Source of the DNA: Nissolia schottii | Lineage: Eukaryota; Streptophyta; Magnoliopsida; Fabales; Fabaceae | NCBI GenBank assembly: GCA_003254905.1 | Contig: QANU01095112.1 | Location: forward strand, 92,083-156,082 | Direction of reading: 5' to 3' | Length of the DNA: 64,000 nt | Shown here: in pieces, positions 19,501-31,876 of the stretch | How positions within the stretch are numbered: position 1 is the stretch's first letter | Layout: every line of letters starts with the position of its first letter | Translations under genes and position numbers: made by a program | The notes under the pieces: generated by a model | Databases searched by the model: none | Told to the model about the DNA's origin: nothing | The model's input: the letters and a program-made list of their open reading frames with translations, nothing else

Positions 19501-21955
19501 TTTCCTAATAAGTAAATCCTTATGCTTGAGGCCCCACAGAGGAGGTCTCAAGACTTGTATTATACCTTGAGAAAGTATTGATGGTTGTCACATTCATTCT
19601 TTGCCGATCTTGAAACCTTTGTTGATTCGCGAATAGGAGTTTCAACTTATGAATTAGGATTTTTCCATAATGTTTCTAGAGCTTATTTTCTCTTTGTCTA
19701 AACTGTTCTAAGTCCAAGTTCAAGTGTCACACACACTCTTACAATGTTTTATGCACGTTTACCCTTCTTAATCTCATTCTAAAGTTGTGTAAGAAAAAGG
19801 GTCGCGTTTTAGTTTTTTTCAAAGCACCTTGAATCGTGCATTGGATCAACATGTGACACATCATCACACATGGCACCATGCATAGGTGCCACATGTCGCT
19901 AAAATTTGTCCTCCATGAGACAAATGTTGCAAACCACTCTCCTTGCATGGAAAATGTCCCTACCATGCACAAGGCTCTTTCTTGAGTTCCTATTATCAGA
20001 TAGTTGTTGGTGGGCCATATTTATCAACCGATAACCCCAATAATCATAAACTTGTGCCTAAAGCCATGAGGGGGTGTCTTAGTATGAGTTTCAATGTCAT
20101 CCTAAGCCCATCAAAGATAGTTTTCCAACCCCAAGCCATCTCAAAAAATTCTGACGTTACGGGAACCCAGGTAACAATTTAGGCTTTTTACATGGTCTTG
20201 TGAGCCCGAAACCGAATGTCTCTCTATCTGAACTTAATTATGTATTAATGGTATACTTGGGACTCGCTTTTATGGTGGCTGAATCATTTTTGCCTTTATC
20301 TAATTTAATTTACTCTTAGACAGTCAAAATGGTCATGTCTTAGTGTCCTGAAGCACCCCAAATTGCGAGACAAACCTATGCGCGCAACACGTCACCCTCT
20401 GTCCCTTGCCACCATGTGTCTCATGGTGGCCACGTGGCAACAATAGCCAGCTCCCCCTTCTAATTACTCATTTCCATTCGGCCATGTAATTAAGACACCA
20501 CCCATTTTTCATTTTTTTAATACTTTCGTTGGATGCATTATTAAAGCAAAGCAACATAAAGTGAGAATTCATAATTCTCATTCTCCACATATTATCCATC
20601 ATCAAATGCATTCCGCATCACTACTTCACAACCATCAAATCCCATTATCAGCACCATCATATGCTTCCTTTTTCATTCTTACAATTTCTTTTCATTTGTT
20701 TTTCACAAGTAGAACAAAAGCCATGGAACATGAGGGAAATTTCTCTCTTCATTCCTTCATCCATTAGAAGCTTCGTCTTCCGTCCTCATACATTGTTCTC
20801 ATCTCATCTTCATCATTAAAGGCTATTTGGCCATACACAAAGTCACCATCATCATTTTAATTCTTCTTGGCTTTTAGTAAACCATGAAGAGAATCCTTCT
20901 TCTCCAAAGCCAGACCTTTTTTCTTCACTCTCCAACAACATCCATCAAGTCATCATCCATCACCAAATCATCAGCTCCACCATGCTATACACCCACCAAA
21001 TTCTCACCTTCATCAATTAATCATCACCATCATCATCTTCCACCAAGCCACCAGCCACTACCCTCATGCATGTCCATTCCAAGCCATCACCGTAGCCCAC
21101 CATCACAGTCCACCATCACCAAGGTCACTCGGCCAAGCAAATCACAAGCACACCTAAGGCCCCTTTTTTGTCCCCCCACCACCATTGAGTTCATCACCAT
21201 CATTATGAAGTGTGTGTTTTCATTTTAGGTGGGTAATCCTTGAGTTACATGCAGTAACTTGAGTGCATGTTTGGGTGTTTGTGTTTGTTGAATTTATGTC
21301 TATTTTGAATTGTATTGAAAATTATGTTTATTGTGGCAGGAAAATAAAATTGTGGAGTTTGTGTGTTATGTGGGTGATTTCGGGTTGCTAAAGGATCTTA
21401 GAGTGAAAAGTGAATTTTATGAGATATGGTGAAAAGGTTGTCATTTTTTAGTTTGAGAGTAAAATTGGTGAGAAAAATGAACTTTTGGGGAATTGTGGCA
21501 AAATTGGTAATGTTTCGTGTAATAAAGTGTTTTTGAGAACTAAATTAAGTTTCTCGGTGTGTGTGTGTGTGTAACTTGAAAGGAAATTAAGTATTTTGAT
21601 GGAAAATTGGGGTTGGTTGGGTTTAAAACGTTCCTGTGAAAGATTTTGGGTAAAAAGGGGTTTTTGAGACTTTGAGACTATTTTATGAAATTGCGGTTGT
21701 TTTTGAGTTTGTCAGCGAGTTTTAGATTTGTTCTGAAAAAGAGTATTGAGAAGGAATTTTAGAAATTTGAGTGTGAAAGACTTAGGAATCAAATTGGTTC
21801 GCTAAGGTTTTGAGGTTTGAGAGCTCAGGTGTTCGAGTTTCTTGTGTTATGGGGAATCACATGTTTTAATTAAGTTTTATGGTTGTTTCGGTCTATGTTT
21901 GCATTCCTTAGAGGATGATCGAGGGATGATTCTAAACTGTGTTTTGATGTAAATT
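19501..21955 (+). mobile_element. Decayed LTR-like sequence
   Basis: The order of features here parallels 25250-27000: a 'CACGTCACCCTCTGTCCC'-type block, 'AGCTCCCCCTTCT', a CATCATC-rich leader with Pro/His-coding appearance (20560-21230), then T- and G-rich sequence. I read both as equivalent parts of one LTR superfamily. No intact terminus is seen on the left. The Ser/Pro/His-rich frames at 20561-20767 and 20884-21228 come from CCA/ATC repeats and are not genes. A terminal TGTAACACCC motif at about 21956 closes the region. Confidence 0.45.
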
Positions 21956-22050
21956 GTAACACCCTACCTTTTTCCGCTATTCTGAGCACTATCTCAGAAT
22001 ACCTTTTTTCCCGGGACATTTGGCCTTTCAGGAAAATTGTACCAAACTCT
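21956..22050 (+). mobile_element. LTR start remnant (TGTAACACCC)
   Basis: 'TGTAACACCCTACCTTTTTC' at about 21956 matches the LTR start at 24046 for roughly 80 bases ('TATCTCAGAATACCTTTTTT' versus 'TGTCTCATAATATCTTTTTT') and then diverges. It may be the shortened 5' LTR of the relic element that ends at 24045. Confidence 0.5.
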
Positions 22051-24045
22051 TCTACCCTTGCAAGCATACCTTGGTTTTACCAAAATATGCTAGAAATCTT
22101 GCCCTGTAGTTGCCCCATTCAAAACTAGCAAGTTCTATCATTATCGTCATCTCCCAATAGAAGGATAAAGCCTTCAGTTAACCTTAGTTGACCCCATTTT
22201 AAATTGTTAACTTACAATTATAAGCGTCAAATTTATCTAAGACAAGCTGAGTGACATTGGGATGCGACTAGGTTTATAATCTTGTGTTTAGTGATTTGGA
22301 CCTTCGAGTTAGCCATTGAAGTTTAGGATTAAGTTTGAACTATAGAGAGCCCAATTCAGTACCTTTGTGCCATTGAAAATAGATGATTAAAGAATACACG
22401 CTTTTGACGCCTCCTGACATCGATATTAAGCAAACTCTATATGACGTCCCTAGGAAGCATAAGGTTCAAGGAAATATTTCCTAAGAATAAGTTGAAGTGC
22501 CCTGAGCGAATAGTTAATTTCCCTTAGGATGTGTTCCTTGACGTGGGACCCATAGCCGACATCCTTTACCCTAGATGTCCTATATAGCAGAGGTAAATGG
22601 AATACTGTTGGTAGATTTAGTAAGGAAAAGAAGTTAGTAAGGTAGAGTATGTTTCTTGGATAAAAAATCATTGTATTGGTGAAATAGTTAAGCAAAGTAT
22701 AGTGAGCACCCTAATGAGTTTAGAAAGAATCATAAGAAATAAAGAGTCCAATGCAATATAGTTGAGCGAAATTTACCAAAGCCTAGGAATAAGGCAGACG
22801 ATCTTTACCCAAATTCAGTTAGTCAAGAGAGCCATGAGAGAGGCGGAGGTCAGATGGATCTTAAAAAATATGAATGCGGAGATAGTTGGAGGAAATAATT
22901 GATTTGGGAGTATGCTAGGATTAGTTGGAATGGGAAGTGTTAGAGACCGTATAGGTTTTGTGCACCCTCATTCTATCCCTAAAGGGAACATATGTAGGTA
23001 GTTTGAGAGACTTGGCTGATTAACCCAACACACAAAGAAAATTAGGCGCCGTATAGGTAACAGTAGACGGATTAATGAAATTCGTGTACTTTCTACCTAT
23101 CGGAGTTAGCGATCCATTAGAAAAGCTTACCAGAAAACTATGAAAGGAAAATCATGAAGCTATAGTAAACATCCTTGATAATTAGACCGGTCAGTAACCC
23201 TAGGTTCATTTGAGGCTTTAGAACAAACCTTTGTAGAGTCCCTAGAACCCATTATATGAGTTTAGCTAGCCCTCCTATGGAGGAAGGGCAGTTTTGTGTG
23301 AACTGCCCAACCTTTAGTGAATAGAATGAGAGCTTCTCGGCTGTACATGCCTAGAAAGGGAATTGATTAATGGCTATAAGTAGAGTTGGTACTTAACCAA
23401 AGGGGTTAAGTAATATAGATTAGAGTTCCAAGAGATAAACATCCACCTGTCGTATCTTAAGAAGAATATGAAGAGTTATATTTTTGGGACCAGAAGCTGC
23501 GAAAAGGAATTGACAAAATAAAGGGGTATAGGTATAGGGCCCCCACCAACTTTCCAAAAGAGTTTATGTGTATTGAGAAAGGGAACTTGTAAAGATTAAA
23601 CCTACATACACCCAAAAATCAAGCTTACACCTACCGTAGAACGAATGGTTAGTTTAGAAACCAAACCAACATTGCCTTAGAACTCTTTAGAACTCAGAAA
23701 CCCTAAGAACCACTAAGCTATGGTTATAGTTTGCCATCCTGTCTACCAAAATTTTCCCTACGACCTTAGCGTTTTCTAGGTCAAGAGTAAACCAGTCCCT
23801 TCTAGTCCTAAGCTTGAATCAATCCAAATAAGTCATGAACAAAAATCCTTATTTCTAAAATGATGATTGTTGTCTGCAAGGCAGGTATCCAAGGTTTAGA
23901 ACTATTCCCATAATTTGAGTTTGCTAACATGATGTGTTGTTCGAAGCACGTGATTGAAAACTTGGTTCCTTGACATAGGTCAAGTCTCTAAGCCTATTCA
24001 TAGGCATCAAATTTTGAGGACGAAATTCTTTTAAGGGGGTGGAAT
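22051..24045 (+). mobile_element. Internal region of a decayed Ty3/gypsy-type retrotransposon
   Basis: No continuous gag-pol frame survives. The right end is diagnostic: 'AATTTTGAGGACGAAATTC' (about 24009-24027), encoding NFEDEI, followed by the polypurine tract 'TTTTAAGGGGGTGGAAT' and then an LTR start. That arrangement is typical of the Pol end and PPT of plant chromovirus-like elements. The bulk of the stretch is scrambled, low in recognisable motifs, and could contain further nested pieces. The minus-strand frames at 22450-22695 and 23924-24118 are not genes. Confidence 0.55.
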
Positions 24046-27000
24046 TGTAACACCCCACCTTTTTCACTATTTTGACCATTGTCTCATAATATCTTTTTTC
24101 CCTAGGGCACTTGGTCATTCGGCTATATGTGTGTCACCACCTCCTTTAAAGAGTAATAGTGCCATTTACCTCTTAATTTTCCATATTTCACTTGAGAGTT
24201 AAGACCATTTCATTAAGGGATCCAAATGATTTCCTTTTCTTTTCTTCCATTCATACATTGGTTCTCTTCCACCTCCGTAAAGGCAAAACTCATCGAGAGA
24301 AAAACAAGAATGCCTCTACAAGCTCCTTTTCTCAAATACATTTTAGTTTCCCTTGTAAGTTAGAAGCCCCAAACCCGGCCATTCAAAGCCAATTACCATG
24401 AAAGTGAACGTGTTTCCCCTTAAGTTGTCCTTTGAAAATTCTTTAAGTTTCCAAGTCGTTTCTTGAAAACCTTCTTGTTCTTTCTTTAGCTGGCGCCTCT
24501 GAGTCACTACCTTGTTCATTTCTCATTCATCATTTTATGTTGAAATGGTGTGAAGATCACTAGAGAACCTAATTCTCTACGTCTCACCAAACTTAACCAA
24601 GAACTTTCCCTTATGTTGACCTCAAGCCAAAAATTCTTGAGTAGAAATCTTGTATTTCCTTCACTGACACGTTCATAATTCCATCGACGTATTCATCATC
24701 CATCACCTACTCATCCTTCTTGCTACCACTATCACTTCCTTTATTTTGAAGAAAATCCTCAAGATAAATCTTCTTTTCCTTGACGAATCACGTAACAAAC
24801 CCACGCGTATGACTTGTCATCGTTACTTCTTCACCACACCGTGTGGACAAACTCCACTTCTCTCGAAAACCAACAATTTAAAAGGAAACACATATATAAC
24901 CATAGTCCCCATAATAAATGAAACCACGATTTGCCTACTTTTCCTTTTATTTAGTGATGCCCATACATCCGAAAACTTACGCCTCAGTTTCCTTGTTATT
25001 GAACAAAAGCGCACCGAAGCGTGAAATATTTATGAATTCCTTTAACACCTCTTACATATCAAAACTATACCTTGAGAGGCTTATTCAAGCTACCAAGTGG
25101 TCAACCAGGTATTCAGAAAAGGCGAAAAACATTTCTTGAGTCTCTAGTTGCCAAATAAGCCCCTGTGAGCCCTTTCAACTAACCGATGGCCTCAATAACC
25201 TCATATTCGTGCCTGTATTACGAAGGAATGTCTTGGAGTAGATTCATATGTCATTCCAAGGTCCTAAAACACCATTATTTCACCTTAGAGTCATTTCAAA
25301 AAAATTGTGTTCTTTTCTCAAGTGGGTAACCATTGTAGCCTTACACGTGGTCTTTAAAGCCAGAGGATCATTCCCTTTTTTCATATGAGGTCTTTTTAAG
25401 ACTAAATATGAGTTTTTAATCCCTTTTTGAGGTAAATTCAATAATTTTACCTAACTTATATCAATTTAAATTTTCTAGGAACAAAACCCCTCTTTTTGGG
25501 CCTCGAAATGACCTGAATCGCACCCAGAAAATTTATACGGTGACACATCGTCGCCACCCTTTGCCACCACGTGACACATGTTATACATGTGGTTGAAAGT
25601 CCAGCTTCCCCTTAGACTATGTGGCCTCACATCCAAATCCTCTGCATGCAACACAAATCATTAAAGTCTTATAATACTTCAAAAATTGCTAAGCTACATT
25701 ACTTAACCCAAAGAGTTCTTTCACTCCTCATTTTTTTTCATTTCTCTACAGCTCATTTCTCATTTTCTTCTTCCATTTCCATGGTGAGAAATCAGAGAAT
25801 TTTTTCTCTTTTTCTTCCTATCAAATTCATGGTCAAACACCACCAAGGAGCCGCCACCATCAAGATTTTTCATCCTCCACAGCCACCACATCAAGCTCCC
25901 CACCACAACCAACATTTCCTCCATCATCATCATCTTCCTCATCAACTATCATCATCCTTACAAATTCGGATTCCTTCTTTTTCATTCATTCATTTGAGGG
26001 AACGGGAAATTCTCCACAAGGCAACGCCAAACCCACGGCCAAAATCGCCATGCATGCTCACCATGCATGCACAATCCGCTACCACCCTCAAGATCAACCC
26101 CCAAACTCATTCTCACCACCATTTCTGCATCATCATTCCAGATTTTTCAAGTTTCAAGTGCTCACCAAGGAAGGAATAAACAAGGGGATTCGTGGGACTA
26201 TAGGTGGGTTTCCTGGCCCCACAAGCGTCGGGGTTCTCGCCTTCAAACGAAAGGCTAAGAAAATCTAAATCTCTCTTTTATGTTTTTCATTGTTGATGAT
26301 TCTGTTTGCAATTTGGAAATTGAACTGAGTTTGGATGCTTAATTTGGTTTGGTTGAGAAATAAAATTAATTTGAGAAATGCATGTAAAGATCGACTAGAA
26401 TTGTTAGAAAATTTTTGGAAAACTGTTGAGGCTATTTGGTTTGGGTCTGAACTGTATACAGGGATTTCAACTTGAAAAACTAACCTTATTTTTGAAATCT
26501 ACACGAAAAATTGAGTGGGGTGTTAAGTTTCAAAAATTTTGGAGCCCCCGATGAATTTTTCGAGTAAATTGAGTAAAACGACGTTTTTGGGCAAAAGGGC
26601 AAAATGGGAATTTTTGGGTTTTGGATTGAAAATCTGGGTTTATATTTATGAAAAATGAGTTTAGGACTATCAAAAAGCTTGGGGTGGAGTCTTGGGCTCT
26701 TTGGGTTTTTGATAACTAAAATTTTCAAGATAATTAGGAATTTTGGGGTAAAAAGGGAATTAGGTGAGTTTTGAAAGGTTAAATTGGAAAATTTTAGAAA
26801 ATTTGAAAATTTGAATTGGGGAAAATATTAAAGTGACTAGAACCAAATCAAAGTATTCCAAACTAGGATTTTCCTGGTCGTAAAAGAGAAGACCGAGTGA
26901 AACTTATGAAATTTCCTTATCGCATGTCTGTGTGTGCAGTCGTAGAATTATATAGGAATTTATGTTTAAATTTTATGCTTGCTATGTCTGCTATATGTTA

Positions 27001-28285
27001 TATTTGAACATTGACATGCATCATGAGGAATTAGAGGTTGCCAACTAGGAGAGTTCGGGTGACATTAGGATTATATCGCTAGAACATTAAACGCTAAAGT
27101 TAAAAAGATAAGAATGAATCTTAGAATTGAATGAGTCATTAGGTGGGTTTTTGGCCAAATCGGCTCGACGTACCCTAGAAAATGTTACACAAAGGATGTT
27201 CTAGAAATCCCCCTCTTTGTAATACCTTCGATGTCCAATATCCGGCGGCAAGGTGGTCACATGGTGGCAAATCCCTTCAACGTCCAATATGCGGTGGCAA
27301 GGCGGTCACATGGTGGCGAATCCCCCTTTTGGCACGTCCCAAGACAACCCCTCACCATCTCACGAGGGATAGTTACATTAAGAAACAAAATTAACCCCTC
27401 CAGCATGTCACAGGACAGCCCCTCAAAACCTCACAGGGGGTGGTTACATTTTACGCTGAATGCGTCTATGGGTCACTACCACACTGGTTTGAGCTCAACT
27501 TGAGAAAAGAAGGATGTACTCTGAGTGTGGGACCTTAGTCCTTGAGTCTAGACTAATAAAAAAGATTTGCTAAGTAGGACATACTTGTCATAATCAGTAG
27601 CCTTAGGCCTTAACAACATGGGTTATCAAAGACAACTCCCTAAAAGACTTCACGAACAATATATTCTAGGATAAATGACCTAGAACATTACAAGGTCCTA
27701 TGACCTTGTAACCTAGACCCAACGGTAGATAGACATGAGCGCCGGGCTCCTTAGTTATGGCATACGTGCCTTACCAGACCCCTGAGCTCTAGGCTCCTCA
27801 GACTTAAGGTAGGCGTACCATCACAGATATCTTATTTACATGCATACCGAAACCACACAAATAACACTTATTACATATAATCATTGCATATATTGAATAA
27901 ATAAAGATAATATAGATGCTGGAACAAATATGAATAATTGTGGTAAAGTATAACCGAATAATACTACTAGAAGTAAATTGATGAAAAGTAATCCTAAACT
28001 TTGCAGTGTATGTCGCCTCCCTAGCAGAGGGGCGCGAGGAGAGATGCCTTTCGATCCTCGAGTTCAAGGGAACCTTGGCTCGACTTTGTTTCACCAAGAT
28101 AAATTTGGGTGGTTCTGGTACTCATAACCGGATACCTGTGAGGGTATGCATATCCTAAGTCTGAGGAGTCTGACGCTCATATAATCTACTAAATTTGGTA
28201 GGGCACGCATGTCATAATCTGAGGAGCCTGACACTCAAAGCTATCTACATACTGAGTCTGGGTTACGAGGTCATTGACCCCAGAC
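24046..28285 (+). mobile_element. LTR-derived sequence (3' LTR of the relic and related pieces)
   Basis: It starts TGTAACACCCCACC directly after a polypurine tract. Blocks at about 26480-26600 ('TTTTTGAAATCTACACGAAA', 'CCCGATGAATTT') match 45970-46060 inside the solo LTR of the other copy set, so it belongs to the same LTR superfamily. A GGTGGTCACATGGTGGC tandem motif lies at 27230-27330. Sequence at 27540-28285 is repetitive ('GTCTGAGGAGTCTGACGC' and variants) and unassigned. I cannot place the LTR's 3' end, and the stretch may comprise more than one element. The 186-codon His/Pro-rich frame at 25619-26179 is a CATCATC/CCACCA by-product. Confidence 0.5.
27228..27440. repeat. Short tandem repeat within LTR sequence
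   Basis: 'CCAATATCCGGCGGCAAGG', 'CCAATATGCGGTGGCAAGG' and 'GGTCACATGGTGGC' occur twice about 57 bp apart, followed by looser 'CCCCTC...CACGAGGG' repeats. The reverse complement of the same theme occurs at 40985-41180. Confidence 0.65.
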
Positions 28286-30608
28286 TGTAACATCCCGAAT
28301 TTTCGCCTTATGAAGATTTCGCTTAAAACCTAATTTCGCTTACTTAAAAGTACATTAAAGACGATTATTTGGACTGGGAAAATTATTTACAAGGCTTACC
28401 TCTTTCAAACGCCATTCGAAATAATTGTTTCATGATCTTGCGGAATGTCGCGAGGTCCGTGCCAATTTTTGGCCAAATCAAAAATCCCGTCACGTCCCAA
28501 AGGTATTTGTAAAATATACTCTCACAGAGATATGTTGACAAATACCTTAACCTGACATACCACTATGACCAGGAAAACTAGTAGATCGCGGATATGTGTT
28601 CGAAATATTTTTAGGATATCCGTACACGAGCGAAAAATGACCAAATACAATCAAACGTGATTGAAAGTGACCCGGGAACTCTAAAACTTATCCATAAGCT
28701 AGATATTTTCTATATAATATTTTAATTTTTCAAAAAAAAAAGAAAAAGAAAGGGAAATTCAGAACAGGGCCGAAGCCCCTTGCCTATATATACCCCTTTC
28801 CTTCAGAAAACTTGCCACAAATTTCCCTTAGTGTTACTCTGCCAGTTCCGTTCGTGCACATCGCGGTTACGCTGTTGGATCCCAGAAAAATAGGAGGAGC
28901 ACACCAACGTGAAGATGATATTTTTCTCTTCATTTCTATTGAGTCAGAAAACGCTTAGGAGGTGGGTAACCCTAGACCCACTGTCTATGTGGCTATTTAT
29001 GTTATTTTATGTACTTATATCTGAGAAACTGATTTAGTAGATTTTATGTGAAAAATATGGTTATTATAATGCATGAATAATTTTGTAGATTTTTGAAGTT
29101 AAAAATATTTAGTAGTGATTATGGGAACATGCGGAAAGCCTAAATAGATTTTTGAGAGTTCAGGGAAAAAGAATTTTGAAAAATCGTACACGTCAGGTGA
29201 TGTATATTAACATATTAATGGTTGCTATTATTTATTATGCATGTACCAAACAAAAATATGAACTATAATGTTGCCTTATAAAGGAACAGTGAAATGATGG
29301 TAGAAATTATAATAAACATATTTTAAAATTTGTTGTAATGAGTTCAAATAAATATGCGGAAGTATTGTGCTCTGTCTGTCAGGTAATAATAATTAATAAT
29401 CATTTCTACGATTTTGAAAACATAGCCGTACATATAAGTTGTACACATTAATAACAATTATAATACGTATAAAACCATATCACTATCACGATATAGATAT
29501 TATAATTTGTAAGAATTTCAATAATCCTTTGATTTTCACAATATTTTATATTTTCTACCATACATTCATATTACTAGATATTTAATTATAATTACTGATG
29601 AAAATGATTATGAAGTTATGTGTTGTATATATGTTATTATGCAGCATGAGGATGATGTCGTCGTTAGGACCTTAGGGCGACCCTAAAAAACTAGATTTTT
29701 ATCACCTAACATTAAATAAAGATCATAATTGAACCTTAGGGAAAATGAGATATCTTAAGAAGGTTCCGGTCAAAGTGAATCCGATATACCTTGAAAAAAG
29801 TACATAGTTATATGATTAGGATAATCCCCTCTCTCTTGGCACATCCTACGGACACGCCCCTCATCAGTCCAGCAAGATGGATTGGTCAATGATGATAAAC
29901 AAAATGAAAGGAACAAATGAAAGATAAAAATGAATGTTGTAAGGGTGACATCACACCTAAAAAATAATGATAATGATAATGATGATGTTGTATGAGTCCA
30001 CGCTCGGATTGCGTTGAGAGAACGACCCCTCGTCATCCCACTAGGTGGATAGTTATCTCTATTGACGTGCGATAATGACTCTAGTTGTATTGGTGGTTTG
30101 CAACCACCCAGGTTAGAGCGCTGCCTGGTCATCGTCAATACAGGAGTTAGAAGCGGGTTGTAATCGGACGGCCACGGTTACAAGGGTGGAAGGACTTAAG
30201 ATGAAAAAGACTAAAGGTAACAAGAAGGACGCTACCCTGGCTCATCAGTTAACTGAAAGCGTAAGAGAACCCCAGATTCCCCATGCATAAGCTATGTGAT
30301 GAGTGAATGTATGAATGTATGTATATGAAAGTATGTATATGCTATGAGTACCGTCAAGAGAACGCTCAAGACGGAATATGTATACACGCTACGAAGTACG
30401 AAAGTTAAGAAAAGAAGCACGAGAACCTAGATAAGAAAAATTAGATCCCCTGTCACTTAAAAAAGTAGATAAAGCTGCTCAGGATCTAGGCAACAAACAA
30501 TAATCAGTAGGAAGTTAGTATACATGAACACATAGAAATCTCCTGAGCGGCCTGATTCATAAGTGAGTTAAAGAAGTAAACCCCACGCTAAGGTATCCCA
30601 CTGAGGAT
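28286..30608 (+). mobile_element. Long LTR (TGTAACA family), 3'-truncated
   Basis: The LTR starts TGTAACATCCCGAATTTTC and contains, in order, the 'GATATCCGTACACGAGCG' block (28616-28633), a TATA-like 'CCTATATATACCCC' (about 28782-28795), the conserved 'CTTAGGAGGTGGGTAACC' and 'CCCACTGTCTATGTGG' blocks (about 28955-28992), 'GCTGCCTGGTCATCGTCAAT' (30121-30140) and 'TATCCCACTGAGG' (30594-30606). It then departs from the family consensus before the usual GGTGTTACA end, so the 3' end is missing or replaced. The 122-codon minus frame at 29770-30138 is not a gene. Confidence 0.75.
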
Positions 30609-31080
30609 TTGTTGGAGCACGCTGTGGGCGTTGCAACGCATCTCTGAGACCTGTTGGGCCATTGCGAAGGGCCTTTCGTCACGGGCCGTTACATAATTTT
30701 CACCCAAGTAAGGTGAGGAGTGAAATAGGACAACAAATTAAAGGTTGTAGATTTGGGGAGATGACATGCTTGATTCGAGAGAGGATTGATAGTGGACTCT
30801 AAATAACCGCTACTGCTAACATGATAATGACGAGAATTGATCTCATAAGGTGGGATTAGGTCTAAGAGAAAGGGATTGGTTTTGCAAAATGAAGAGTGAA
30901 TGTCTTTTATTGCAATTTTTAAAAACTTCATAACTAAATGATGCGGTGGCATAAAATGTAATTTTGAAGCTCACTATAACTCAAAAGCAGTATCATGCCA
31001 TGGTACCAAACATGTGAGGTACCATGATAGCCATCACCATAAAAAATATATGACTTTCAACTTTAGAAAAATTAATAAAA
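30609..31080. other. Intergenic, nothing firm recognised
   Basis: 'GGGCCTTTCGTCACGGGCC' at about 30669-30687 is a short imperfect palindrome ending in GTTACA. No gene is supported; the minus frame at 30689-30952 has no domain. Confidence 0.4.
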
Positions 31081-31083
31081 GTT

Positions 31084-31444
31084 AAGATTAAATACGTTTT
31101 TAACCCTTGAAAAATTATAAATTTTATATTTTACTCTTGAAAATTCTATGTTTTACTCCTGAAATTTTTTTTTGATTAGGAAATAGTGCATAATTTTTTT
31201 TGTAAGATTTAGTTTTGCTATTAAATTGTACCGTTAACTGAGGCGATAATTAATTTGGCTACGTGGTACGTCACATGCAATACTACCTGTCAACTCTGTG
31301 TGGATACACGACCTGTCAAATTATCAAGTTAACTGTCATGTCAACATTTAACAGTTCAACTTGACTGTAAAAACTAAATTTTACAAAAAATAAAATAAAA
31401 TACAAAATCTATAATTTTCGAAGATTGAAAACATATTTAAACCT
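31084..31444. mobile_element. Fold-back MITE upstream of the acyl-CoA-binding protein gene
   Basis: The left end 'TTAAGATTAAATACGTTTTT' and following 'AACCCTTGAAAAATTATAAA' are the approximate complement of the right end ('TATAATTTTCGAAGATTGAA' then 'AACATATTTAAACCTA'). The arms extend inward ('AGTTAACTGTCATGTCAAC' against 'GTTAACTGAGGCG'), giving an element of about 360 bp with long inverted repeats and no coding capacity. It ends about 435 bp before the ACBP start codon, so it may lie in or beside the promoter. Confidence 0.65.
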
Positions 31445-31732
31445 AAAAGAAGTTATCCACTCTGTTGCGATCCGTTCAGTTAACAGAGGAGCACCCAAAC
31501 ACAGCGAGTTTAAAGGAGCCGTCTCCTTTATCTTGTCGGTTGATTCGCGGTTGTTAAGAGACTGCTGTGAAATACTGAAATCACATGATCTTCGCGAAGC
31601 AGAGGATCCCTGCTCCAGGCGCCAACACAGCACCCCGGTCTCTCGCCTCCTCACTCCTTTGATTCCGTCGACCGCTAACGCTTCTCTCTCTGAAATTCCT
31701 TCCTTCGAAATCTTCTTCCATTTCGTCATTTC

Positions 31733-31876
31733 CTAGGGTTTATCTCGCTCTCTCTCTCTCTCTCAAAAACCAAAATGACCGGTTCCTAGTGTTTTTGCCT
31801 CGCCTAGCTACCTACAACACACACCAACCTCACCTTAACCTCTTTCCTAGGGTTTCGCGCAACCCTTTCCTCCGCC
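31733..31876 (+). promoter_or_regulatory. Probable 5' leader with TC repeat and two TAGGGTTT motifs
   Basis: Just upstream of the ACBP ATG are a (CT)n run at about 31744-31763 and two CTAGGGTTT boxes (about 31733-31741 and 31847-31855). TAGGGTTT is the reverse complement of the plant telo-box AAACCCTA, commonly found near transcription starts of broadly expressed genes, and CT runs are typical of plant 5' leaders. Their activity here is inferred, not shown. Confidence 0.5.

Noticed and set aside
20884-21228. 114-codon Ser/Pro/His-rich open frame
   Set aside because: It arises from CCATCATCA-type repeats inside LTR-like DNA and has no domain. A parallel frame at 25619-26179 shows the same composition in the related LTR.
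25619-26179. 186-codon open frame, the longest single frame besides the three genes
   Set aside because: Low-complexity His/Pro/Ser composition from CATCATC and CCACCA repeats, embedded in LTR-derived sequence, with no orthologous domain recognised.
29770-30138. 122-codon minus-strand frame
   Set aside because: It lies in LTR sequence; the equivalent frame at 62997-63407 in another LTR copy is broken differently, so there is no conserved protein.
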